From contig QANT01000308.1 of NCBI GenBank assembly GCA_003254885.1, positions 1 to 28,995 on the forward strand: DNA of 28,995 nt, read 5' to 3'. Below the pieces are notes generated by a model. The model did no database searches. It was not told the DNA's origin and saw only the letters and a program-made list of their open reading frames with translations. The DNA comes from Purshia tridentata. Its lineage: Eukaryota > Streptophyta > Magnoliopsida > Rosales > Rosaceae. Position 1 is the stretch's first letter. Each line of letters starts with the position of its first letter. The position numbers and the translations under genes are program-made. This document shows, piece by piece, positions 19,730 through 28,995 of this stretch.

Positions 19730-20530
19730 AGACCCACTCTAAAATACCTCTTTGGGTCACGTTCTTCAATATCCCCCATGAGTTTTGGATTGAAGAGGGG
19801 TTGAGTTACATAGCTAGTGCGGTTGGAAAGCCCTTATATGCTGATAGCCTCACTGAATGACGCAAGCGCATCTTGTTTGCTCGCATTTGTGTGGAGGTGG
19901 ATTCAAGCTCGAACTCATTGAGTCCTTTGATCTTATGCTTCATAAAGGGCCAGGTTCCTCCTCTTCCTTTGTTGAAATTCTTGTTGAATACCCATAGAAA
20001 CTGAAATTTTGCACCCTTTGTAAATTTCTTGGCCATGTCGATGAGTGTTGTATTGCTGCCCTTAAGCCCATGGTTTGGGTTAAGAAGAATGCATAAGGTG
20101 CTGATAAGGTCGCTGGAGAGGGCGCCTCCTCGTCTTCATCTACAGTTGAGAAAAATGATCTAGGCAATGGAGGCGGCAAAAGGAAAGTTGCAAAATTGCC
20201 TACTATTATTAACCTTATTGAACTTAGTACTTCTATTCTTAACTTTAAGAAGGATGAAGGTTTCCCCTACTTGGTGAGCCCTACTCTCCTCCCCTTACTC
20301 CTATTTCCTCTAATCCTTTTGAGGTGCTCATTGAGGAGGATGATTCAGATTCTGACCAAGAGCCAAATAGGGCTTCCCTGGATAAATCCCTATAGCCTAG
20401 TAAGTTATTGGGGAGGAACATTGATGGGCTCCTATTGGGACTACTAGCTCTTCTAGCGAAAAGAGTGCTAAGAAGAAAAAAACAGAAGACTGCTAGGAAA
20501 GGCAAGAACGGCCCAAGTGTTCCCTCCCCC
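19730..20530 (+). pseudogene. LINE ORF1 remnant (DUF4283-like)
   Basis: One frame reads WVTFFNIPHEFWIEEGL, IASAVGKPLYADSLTE, a TGA at 19858-19860, then ARICVEVD. This is the pattern of the DUF4283/nucleic-acid-binding ORF1 of plant L1 elements. The expected CCHC knuckle that follows is not recognisable, and the frame shifts afterwards. A later segment with IEEDDSDSDQEPNRAS just before ORF2 fits the usual acidic C-terminus. The N-terminal half is missing. Confidence 0.65.
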
Positions 20531-20541
20531 ACTCCGCCCCA

Positions 20542-21114
20542 ATGATCAAGGTAGCTTGTTGGAATATTAGGGTGCTGAATTCCCCTCATAAGCAAGTTAC
20601 TTTGAGGAATTTTATCATGAATAACCATGTTGCCCTAATTGGCATTGTGGAGACGATGGTTCAGAAATGCAATAAGGATTTTGTTTCTAATTCTATTTTT
20701 CAGAATTGGTGTGTGGAGGATAATTATGATTCTAGTGAGTGGGGTAGGATTTGGGTCGCTTGGAATCCTAGTATTTTTAGCCTTGTTAAGTTGAATGAAT
20801 TGGACCAAGTGATCAACTTTAGGGTTACTCATATTGATTGCAGGACTGAGTTCTATGGTTCATTTGTTTATGGCTCCAATGACCATACTATCCAGAAAGG
20901 TTTATGGAGAGATTTGGTTCAAATCACTGTTTGTGCCACAAATCAGTCGTGGGTGATCTTACGGGATTCCATTGTGGCGAGGTCTTCCTTTGAGATTATA
21001 AGGGGTTCTACTACTACTACAAGCACTATGATGGATTTTCAGAAGTGTGTTGAAGATGTTGAAGTTGATGATCTTCGGTTCACAAGTGCTCTTTACACTT
21101 GGAGTGACAAGTGA
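20542..21114 (+). pseudogene. LINE ORF2 N-terminal endonuclease domain
   Basis: The EEP/AP-endonuclease family start is visible: KVACWNIRVLN (usual WNIRGLN) and IGIVETMV with the metal-binding Glu. The motif normally WxxxGDFN reads WVILRDSIVARSSFE, so the GDFN catalytic residues are lost. The frame ends at a TGA (21112-21114) after TWSDK; the family continues with the SDH motif, which appears after the stop as GISDHSS. The nuclease is inactive. Confidence 0.8.
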
Positions 21115-23000
21115 ACTACTTCGGGGTGTGTCTCTAAGAAGTTGGATAGGGTGATGGTCAACAAAGCTTGGAGTTCTAAGTTTACCAATTCAGGGTTTGA
21201 TTTTCCCAATCCGGGGATTTCAGACCATAGCTCGTGCATGGTCAATTTGAGGATCTCCCCTAGGGCTAGAAAGTGCCCCTTTAAATTCTTTAATTTCATG
21301 ACCAAGAGGGAGGACTTCTTGCCCCTTGTTACTAGTTGTTGGGAGACTACCATAGAGGAGACCTATCAATTCCAAGTCTCTAAGAAGCTCAAGTTAATTA
21401 AAGCTGAGTTGAAGAAGCTAAATAACGAGAGGGTGGGGAATGTGTTCCATAACACAATTTTGGCTAAGCATAACCTCTCAGTTTGTCAAAGTGAGGTGGA
21501 ATCTCACCCTTGTGACATTGCTCTTAGGAATGGATACAAGGAGTTGATTTCGGCCTATGTCAAGGCTCTTGAGGAGGAAGAACTCTTAAACAAGCAAAAG
21601 TCCCAGTCCCGGATAAGGTGGCTAAAGGAAGGGGATAGGAACTCGACGTTCTTCTTCAAGTCCACTTTGGGAAGGAGGAATTTAAACAAAATCACCACTA
21701 TCCATAGGGAGGATGGCACGGTTGTTGAAGGGTATGATCATGTTAGAGAGGAGGTGGTCAATTTCTACAAGAATCTTTGGCATGACCCTAGGCCCTCTCG
21801 GAGGGGCAGCAGCCCTAATATTAGAGGAGTGATCTCTAATACTCTCTTGGATACTCAAGCGTCTTTCCTTGGGCTCCAAGTGACGGCTGATGAGATCAAA
21901 GAGGCTTGCTTCTCTATGAATCCCAATAAGGCTCCCAGTCTTGATAGGTTTAACGCTCACTTCTACCAAGCAACTTGGCACATCATTGGAGACGACATCA
22001 CAGTTGTTACCAAGGAATTCTTCGCAACCAGCCACCTTCTTAGCGAGTGTAATGCAACCTCGGTCATCCTCATTCCCAAATTACCCAACGCCACTAAGCT
22101 ACGTGATTTTCACCCTATATCGTGCTGTAATACTATCTACAAGGTGATTTCAAAGGTTATTATCAACCGAATCAAAAGGGTACTGCCCTCCATTATTAGC
22201 CCTAACCAAACAGCTTTTGTGGTGAATCGTAGGATAGGTGACAACATTCTTTTCGTCTAGGAGCTACTGCATGACTATCATAAGTCATATGATATGGTGG
22301 ATTGGAGTTTCGTTATCCAAACCCTTGCTGCCTTTAAATTCCCTAATGTTATGATTCAATGGAGACAAGCTTGCTTAATGATTCCTAGATTCTCTATTTG
22401 TGTGAATGGGGAACTAGCCGGGTTCTTTCCAAGCTCTCGTGGTATCTGTCAAGGTGATTCTCTGTCCCCTTCTCTCTTTGTCCTTGTGATGGAAGTTTTG
22501 ACGCAAATTATTGCTCTCAAAATTAGCAACAACCACCAATTTAAATATCATTGGAAGTGCGAGAAAGTGAAGTTGACCCACTTATGCTTTGCGGATGACC
22601 TTATTATGCTTTGCTGGTGTGATCTCTCTTCGGTTAGCATTCTTAAGGAGGCCTAGGAAGAATTCCATATGCTATTGGGTCTTAGAGCTAACCCCCTTAA
22701 AAGTAACATGTTCACCTTGGGTGTCCCTCCTAGTGTGCAGCCCCTCCTTGAAGCTTGCCTTGAGTTCAAAATGGGCGCCCTCTTGATTAGGTACCTTGGC
22801 ATTCCTATTATTTCTACCAATCTTCATATTAGAGATTGTGTGAAGTTAATCGATAATGTGGCTACTTGGATTTCCTCTTGGCGCAATAAGTTCCTCTCCT
22901 TTGTTGGATGGCTCCAACTCATCATATCAGTGCTCTCTACTATGCTTATCTTTTGGGCAAGCCACATCATACTCCCGAAGAAGGTCCTCCTATAAATTGA
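21115..23000 (+). pseudogene. LINE ORF2 reverse transcriptase
   Basis: Continuing in the same frame: RIRWLKEGDRNSTFF, NPNKAPSLDRFN (usual GPDGF), FHPISCCNTIYKVISK and a TAG at 22258-22260. Then comes a shortened stretch leading to DMVDWSFV, where the first catalytic Asp motif has been deleted. After that: SSRGICQGDSLSPSLFVL, the FADD catalytic box, a TAG at 22654-22656, the YLGIPI box and a TAA at 22993-22995. Beyond this the C-terminal region continues in a shifted frame (NKALMMRHLW around 23110). Non-functional. Confidence 0.85.
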
Positions 23001-23318
23001 ACAAAAAATTTGATCTTTTCTTTGGACTGGACCAGATGTTAATAGTCATGGAGCTAAGGTGGCTTGGAATTGTGTGTGCAAGCCTAAAAAGGAGGGTGGT
23101 CTACGTTGCCTATCCGAAACAAGGCACTTATGATGAGGCATTTGTGGCTACTCATCTATGGTGCGGATAACTTGTGGACTAAGTGGATTAAGGCTTACAT
23201 CTCAAAAGGAGGAAGTTTTGGGAGGTTAGACCCCCCAAATCTATTCATGGAATTGAAGGAAAATTCTCAAGCTCCGGCCAATGAGAAAGTCCGTCTGATA
23301 GGTTAGAAACCACCAAAT

Positions 23319-25292
23319 CTTTTAGGCTGGCATGCTAATCTAGATATGAGAAAGTCTGTCTTTATGTCTTTCTTGCCAACCGGGCATTCTTTGATGCAAT
23401 ATAGACAAAAGTAGATTGAGTATGCACAGAAATGAGGTTTTAGTTCTTTCTTAACACGAAATGTGCTTCTTGAGGGCTAGAAGCATGAGAACGTGCTTCT
23501 TGCCGATCGAGGATGTTTTGGTGTAACTTTAACCAAATTGTACACAGTGTGCACCGAAATGACGTTCCATGCATTCTTAACACCTACAGTGGTTCATTTG
23601 GCCTAGAACGCTAATCCAAACAAGAGAAAGTGCTTCCTCATGTCTTTATTACCAACCGAGGACATTTTGGTGTAATTGAAACGAAATTAGATTGAGTAGA
23701 CACCGAAATGATGTTTTTGTGCGTTCTTAACAAAAGCATGTGCTTCTTGAGGGCTAGAACACTAATCCAAGTATGAGAAAGTGCTTCCTCATGTCTTTAT
23801 TGCCAACTAGGGATGTTTTGGTGCAATTGAAACGAAATTAGATTGAGTGGGCACCGAAATGATGTTTCATTGCGTTCTTAACCACAACATGTGCTTCTTG
23901 AGTGCTAGAATGCTAATTCAAGCATGAGAAAAGTGCTACCCCATATCTTTCTTGCCAACCGAGCACATTTTGGTGTAAAATGCACAAAATTGAATTGAGT
24001 ATGCACCGAAATGATGTTTTCCTGCCTTCTAAACACAAAATGTGCTTCTTTAGGGCTATAATGATAATCTAAGCATGATAAAGTGCTTCCCCAAGTCCTT
24101 CTTGCCAACCGATAACGTTTCAGTGCAACTTTAACCAAATTATACACAGTGTGCACCGAAATGACTTTTTCGTTCATTCTTAACACCTAAGGTGGTTCTT
24201 TAGGGCTAGCACGCTAATCGAGACATTAGAGAATGTTTCCTCATCCCTTTCTTGTTAATTGGGCACGTTTTGGTGCAATTTGGACTAAGTTAGACTCAGT
24301 ATGCACCGAAATGACGTATTCGTGCATTCTTAGCACCTAAAGTGGTTCTTTGGGGCTTGAACGCTTATTGAGACATGAGAGAGTGCTTCCCATGTCTTTC
24401 TTGCCAAACGAGAACGTTTTGGTATAACTTTATTCAAATTGGACTCAGTGTGCACCGAAATGACATTTTCGTACATTCTTCAAACCTAAAGTGGTTCTTT
24501 AGGGTTAGCACGCTAATATCGAGACATGAGAAAGTGCTCCCTCATGTCTTTCTGGCCAATTAAGAAAATTTTGGAGCAATTTGGACAAATTTGGATTAAG
24601 TACGCACCGAAATGATGTTTTCGTGCATTCTTAACACCTAAAGTGGTTCTTTAGGGCTGTCACGCTAATCGAGACATAAGAAAGTGCGTCCTCATGTCTT
24701 TCTTGCCAACCGAGTGCGTTTTGATGTAATTTAGGCGAAAATAGACTTAGTATGCACTGAAATAAGGTTTTAGTTCTTTCTTAACAAAAAATGTGCTTCT
24801 TGAAGGTTAGAACGTTAATCCAAGCATGAAAACGTGCTTCTTGCTAACCGAGCACGTTCTGGTGCAACTTTAACCAAATTGTACACAATGTGCACTGAAA
24901 TGACGTTTCATGCATTCTTAACGCACAAAGTGATTCATTTGGGCTAGAACGCAAATCCAAACAAGAGAAAGTGGTTCTTCACTTCTTTATTGCCAACTAG
25001 GGACATTTTGGTGTAATTGAAACGAAATTAGATTTAGCAGGCACCGAAATGATGTTTTTGTGCGTTCTTAACAAAAGCATGTGCTTCTTGAGGGGTAGAA
25101 TGCTAATCCAAGCATGAGAAAGTGCTTCCCCATATCTTTCTTACCAATCGGGCACATTTTGGTGCAAATTGCATGAAATTGGATTGAGTATGCACCGAAA
25201 TGATGTTTTGATTCCTTCTGAACACGAAATATGCTTATTTAGGGCTGGAATGCTAATCCAAGCATGAGAAAGTGCTTTACTATGTCTTTCTT
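23319..25292. repeat. Satellite block D, ~150-bp monomers
   Basis: The order is T1 (23321), T2 (23472), T3 (23600), a second T3 (23750), T4 (23902), T5 (24053), T6 (24202), T7 (24352), T8 (24501), T1 (24653), T2 (24803), T3 (24941), T4 (25092) and a truncated T5 (25241-25292). This block gives the clearest view of the eight-type order. T2 monomers are about 137 bp, the rest 149-152. Confidence 0.92.
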
Positions 25293-26697
25293 TGTAACGA
25301 CCCGTACTCCGTAAGGTAAAATTTTTAATTTTAACATGGTTTTGGAGACAAAAGTTGACTTTGGATTTGGAGGAGATTTGAGGTTTGACCTTGGGTCCAT
25401 TAGGAAGGTCTCGGTCTTACGAGTTTATAGACATGCGGCATGTCCCGTTTGGAGGGACGGTTAGAAAATTTTGTACGTGGCAAAGGACCCAAAAGTTGAC
25501 TTTTTGAATTATAGGGCCCTTGGAGTGGACTTTGACATGGTTAAGTAGAGCTCGGCTCCACGAGTTCGTAGACAGGAAGTATGCGTCAAACGGAGTTACG
25601 GTTTGTAAGTTATGTACGTGGGAAGGGAGTGGCAAAATTGTAAATAAAGGGACTTAGTTAAAAACACTCCAGAATTTTCTGGAACAGCCCCCTCCCCTTT
25701 TTTCTCCCTTTCTTTCCCCCCAGCCTGCAGAACTCACCTTCCCTGCGCGTGATACCTTCCCTCCGTCCAGCTACTCCGACCAACACCCAGCCACCGACCA
25801 GCCTTCCTTCCGCCGTCGCCAGCCGCCACGACTCACGCCGCCGACCCTCACGCCTGCGCGCGCCGCTGCACGGAGAGAAACCAGCCGCTGCAACCTCCAA
25901 TTTTCCGGCCAGTTTTCCGGCGTTTCTCTCGCCCATTCAGGTGGGTTTTCTCCCTCATTCCTCCACCATTATTTTCTCTTGGTATTGGGCTGTCAATTGA
26001 GTTTAATTGAGCCAAGAGAAGAAATTGGGATCTAAACCCCAAATCTGGAAATCGGTAGATGGTGGCTTGGGGGGCTAAATTGGGGTTGAATTTATTAATT
26101 TCCAACCTTAGGGCATATTAGTTGAGGGTTAGAACAAGAAATTTGCAAGGATTTGGAGAATTGAGAATTGAAAATTTGGGGGTTTATGCCCAATTCGGGT
26201 TACCCTAATTTCTGAACTTGGGGGTTGTTTTAAATTGAGTTTTGGTCAATTTCCAGCCCTTAGGAACCTTAATTTCGATCTAGATGAGTTAAATTGGGAG
26301 AAATTATAATTTTGAGTTAGAACCCGCCACTTTGGGCGACACGAATAGAAATTCCGGATATCTAACTATCCGTGTCGTACGGTAACACCGTTTCAGAACT
26401 CAAATGACGTTAAATAATATTGTGGAACTATTAGAAAAGGGTCGGGTAGACAAAACCCAAATTTAGTTGTCAAACGGACATTTTTGGGTGCCGAAAAGAA
26501 TTTAAATAGGCTCGGCTGCGCCTAAGATTTCTGTGTATGGATTAAGGGATTAAGAAGTGGGGTATTACCGAGTTGAAGCCGAGAAGGATTAAAAATTGGG
26601 TCTATAGTTAAGGCTTAGGAAATTAAAATGTCACACGTACTTTAATTTATGTTGTTGTGTCAAGTCTAAAGTTTATATCTCGTTGTCTTTGTTTTCA

Positions 26698-26838
26698 TTT
26701 CGGCAGAATATTTGCAATACAAATTTCTTTTTTTGAATGGTTTGAAGATTTAGGATAGTGGGCCCTATGTCCGAGGGACGTGGGACCCCACAGGGTGACC
26801 TCGAAATAATATGGAAGGTTCCGGGGTCAGTCCTGTCA
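26698..26838. repeat. Direct repeat, left copy (~140 bp)
   Basis: This starts TTTCGGCAGAATATTTGC and ends GTCAGTCCTGTCA. It is nearly identical to 28081-28218, with an identical 52-base core (26753-26804 and 28133-28184). Confidence 0.85.
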
Positions 26839-27095
26839 CAACGAGGCTAGACCCCTTGACTGTGAGTGGATATTTTCTCATATAACTATGTTAGGAAATA
26901 AATTGGGTTTTATTGAAATTTATTTGGTTTAGTAAAGTTAAGTGAATAAAAATAGAATAAATTTGCATGTTGATTTTGGCATGATACTTTATGTGTATAT
27001 AAGTATACATATGTATATATCAAGGGTTTTACGGAATTTATTTGATAGAAATTTTTTAAAAAGTTTACCGGATTTGAAAAGGACCAAGTATATTT

Positions 27096-27214
27096 AATGC
27101 TCGTGAGTTTATGTAAAGAAAAAAGTTGTTTAAATGTTGGAGTTTCAAATCATAAAATGCTCGTGAGTTTATGTAAAGGAAAAAGTTGTTTAAATGTTGG
27201 AGTTTCAAATCATA
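27096..27214. repeat. 60-bp tandem duplication
   Basis: Two head-to-tail copies, 27096-27155 and 27156-27214, with one substitution in the AAAGAA/AAAGGA stretch. Unique to this place in the window. Confidence 0.9.
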
Positions 27215-27387
27215 CGGATTTATGAACGCTTGAACCCCTATTTTAAATTCCGTTAAGTACCCACCAGTTTTATGTTAAGGAGGTCTTTGGGACCCATCAC
27301 GGCACACACAAAGGCTTTGGGCCGTGTGTCGGGATGTCTCGCCCTTTGGGGGCAGTTGATGTGCACGTACGACATTCTGGCTTCTTG

Positions 27388-27450
27388 TACGACGGCGAAG
27401 CGACGGTACAAGGGCCACTGAATCCACTCGTACGACGGCGTTGCGACGGT
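27388..27450. repeat. CpG-rich 20-bp direct repeat pair
   Basis: TACGACGGCG, then two variable bases, then GCGACGGT, occurs at 27388-27407 and 27431-27450. It is conspicuously rich in CpG for repeat DNA that is normally methylated. Confidence 0.7.
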
Positions 27451-28080
27451 GCGGGTGGAAGAATAAGTCATTTGGGTGCTTAGATGGAAAACGCCCCTTT
27501 GAAGAATTTTTGTTCTTTACGATTATTTTCTCTCTATGTGACTTCTTAAAAGAATTTATTTCGAAAAGATTTTATTTTCTTACCCTTGGAATTATTCACG
27601 CATTTTATTTTATTTTATTTTTTAAATGAAATTTTAGAAATCTAAAGTAATAGTGATTCTTCTATTGTATTACCGGAAGTAGACGTTGAAAACAATATTT
27701 TCATATGAGGGATTTTATTATAATGTTGGTTAAATGAAATTTTGATTTAGATATCCACTCACTGAGCCTATCTTATTGGAAGTTGTTTGTTTCGTGTTTT
27801 GATGTTCCCCCCAGGTAGAAGCGGCGGCCCGTAGAAGAGTTTGTACGTCGAGGTGGACCTTCGCACCCATTGCTAAGGGTAGAAACCTTTTGCCTGTAAT
27901 ATATATATATATTTAGTTATAACGACTAAAGTCTGTATATACGTATGTAAATAAATATAAGATGTATGATAGGCCAGAGGCCTAAAATGATTGTGGTAGG
28001 GAAGCTGAACAGTTAGAAGTGTATTTTAACAGGTCTGGAAATTTGGAAAAGTGCCATTTTCAGGGGAAGTGCTGCCGAAT

Positions 28081-28218
28081 TTTCGGCAGAATATTTGCAT
28101 ATACAAATTTTTTTAGAATGGTTGAAGATCTAGGATAGTGGGCCCTATGTCCGAGGGACGTGGGACCCCACAGGGTGACCTCGACTTGATATGGAAGGTT
28201 TCGGGGTCAGTCCTGTCA
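28081..28218. repeat. Direct repeat, right copy (~138 bp)
   Basis: Second copy of 26698-26838, 1380 bases downstream. Its left edge coincides with an 8-bp-arm palindrome, CTGCCGAATTTTCGGCAG (28072-28089), which the left copy lacks. Confidence 0.85.
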
Positions 28219-28220
28219 GA

Positions 28221-28640
28221 ATAAAAATGATTTTAATTTGATACAGTGATGTGTATATTTACCAAAAAGTTAACTAGTAATGTGTCAAATTACTATTGGC
28301 ACATAGGATTAAGGCACACTTGAGGCACAATTTTTTGAGGCCCAAAATCATTTCCCAATCAATTAATATTGAGAGACTTGTGGTATTATGTATTGTAAGA
28401 TAAAATTTTACTTTTCGGTGTGTGATATATTCTGAATAAGCATATTTAAGGAATTGATTCTCTTTACTAAATTATTAATTTCAACAATATGTGAAATCCA
28501 AATTAGTCCTCAATTTGAATTTCTTAATGTTGAATAATCGTTTGGGAATTAAATCCAAACTCCCACCATTATGCAACAAGTAATAAATTCGATGAAAAAG
28601 AAAATAATAATCAAAACCAAGAAGAAAATAAACAGATAAA
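28221..28640. other. AT-rich sequence without recognised features
   Basis: No frame, RNA gene or element boundary can be supported. It may be the internal edge of the element on the right or unique spacer. Confidence 0.5.
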
Positions 28641-28995
28641 CAAACACACACAATCATACTGAGATTTTACGAGATTCGGCAAAATCTTGCCTACGTCCTC
28701 AGGAGAGTTCTCCATTCTTCACTATGAGAATAAACAAGTCCAATATTACAATTAGACTAAATCACATAACTAAATCCCCAAATCCCTTGTACACCCTCTC
28801 TCAATGTGTTTACCAAGAACCCTAGTTCTCTCACCCAAGATTAATTACATAATCTTGATCTCACCACCTAGATCTTGTGCCTCCCAAGAACTCTCAAGAC
28901 TATCTCTCTAAATTCAGAGTCTATCTCATTCTCTCTCTTGTTTCTAGGGCCTAAAGGTTCTATTTATACATAATAGACCTTTAGAAAACAAACCT
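28641..28995 (-). repeat. Ty1/copia LTR-like sequence, partial
   Basis: The minus strand carries TATAAATAG (28960-28968), then about 250 bases later GACGTAGGCAAGATTTTGCC followed by GAATCTCGTAAAATC. That combination is characteristic of the R-U5 part of plant copia (Tork-like) LTRs. The 3' end of the LTR and its primer site are not evident, and the U3 side leaves the window. Confidence 0.4.

Larger units (their letters stand above)
19708..23318 (+). mobile_element. Decayed L1-type LINE, truncated at both ends
   Basis: ORF1 remnant, then endonuclease and reverse transcriptase in a single frame (frame of 20542) with four in-frame stops, then a shifted C-terminal part. No poly(A) tail, 3' UTR or target duplication is seen. 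The right edge is uncertain: a 16-base string at 23281 recurs with one mismatch in the satellite at 23346, so satellite homology may begin earlier than 23319. Confidence 0.85.
25293..28220 (+). repeat. LTR-like retroelement sequence beginning TGTAACGACCC
   Basis: The sharp junction with a T5 satellite monomer and the TGTAACGACCC start are typical of long plant gypsy (chromovirus Tekay/Del-type) LTRs. There is no gag or pol. A GC-rich pocket (25690-25940) resembles a transcribed leader. It is followed by a possible splice donor CAG/GTGGGT at 25941, and a pyrimidine-rich acceptor lies at 27814. The right end is not defined, and no primer site is seen. It could also be a rearranged LTR or a chimera. 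Confidence 0.45.

Noticed and set aside
20281..20628. 115-codon minus-strand frame in the LINE
   Set aside because: Antisense to the ORF1/ORF2 boundary, which has a clear plus-strand reading.
7317..25292. CRISPR-like array
   Set aside because: The 150-bp units are contiguous variants of one another with no unique spacers, in a plant context. This is a satellite.
25749..26000. Proline/alanine-rich protein in the GC-rich pocket
   Set aside because: Low-complexity composition, open frames on both strands due to GC content, and no domain. More likely an untranslated leader.

Overview
The window is repeat-dense nuclear DNA from a flowering plant, probably a eudicot. The evidence is plant-type retroelement gag, protease and LINE reverse-transcriptase reading frames, an endogenous caulimovirid-like element, tRNA-Asp and tRNA-Met primer sites, and a ~150-bp satellite. 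I see no intact host gene. The satellite richness suggests pericentromeric or other heterochromatin, but species and chromosome position cannot be read from the sequence.

Layout. (1) 1-7316, minus strand: an endogenous plant pararetrovirus-like element with a 6158-bp repeat period. One full unit is visible, plus a second 1158-bp copy. Reading along the minus strand, it has a TATA box, a leader with a small coiled-coil ORF, a tRNA-Met primer-binding site, a broken movement-protein-like gene, a 643-residue capsid/zinc-knuckle ORF, a coiled-coil segment, an aspartic protease, and a tryptophan-rich domain fused directly behind the protease. No reverse transcriptase or RNase H is present anywhere in the complete unit. 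(2) 7317-25292: one ~150-bp satellite in four blocks (7317-8529, 10278-12628, 19085-19707, 23319-25292). Its monomers fall into eight recognisable types in a fixed order, giving a higher-order repeat of about 1.2 kb. (3) Inserted in or between these blocks are a 1.75-kb solo LTR (8530-10277), a Ty3/gypsy-type element carrying only gag and protease with a truncated 3' LTR (12629-19084), and a decayed LINE (19708-23318). (4) 25293 to the end: a long LTR-like sequence beginning TGTAACGACCC, with internal duplications, then AT-rich DNA, then what resembles a minus-strand Ty1/copia LTR.

Working relationships. The virus-derived frames look like parts of one polyprotein set: movement, capsid, protease and a domain of unknown function. 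Without its own polymerase, the unit would need reverse transcriptase supplied in trans. The gypsy-type element is equally polymerase-less. The two viral copies differ at only about 5 of 1158 positions, while the two LTRs of the gypsy-type element differ at about 31 of ~505. The viral duplication is therefore much younger than that insertion.

The most interesting items are the RT-less tandem pararetroviral unit with in-frame stops at domain borders, its extreme strand-specific CAACG excess, and the eight-type satellite with junctions clustered at two positions of the monomer.
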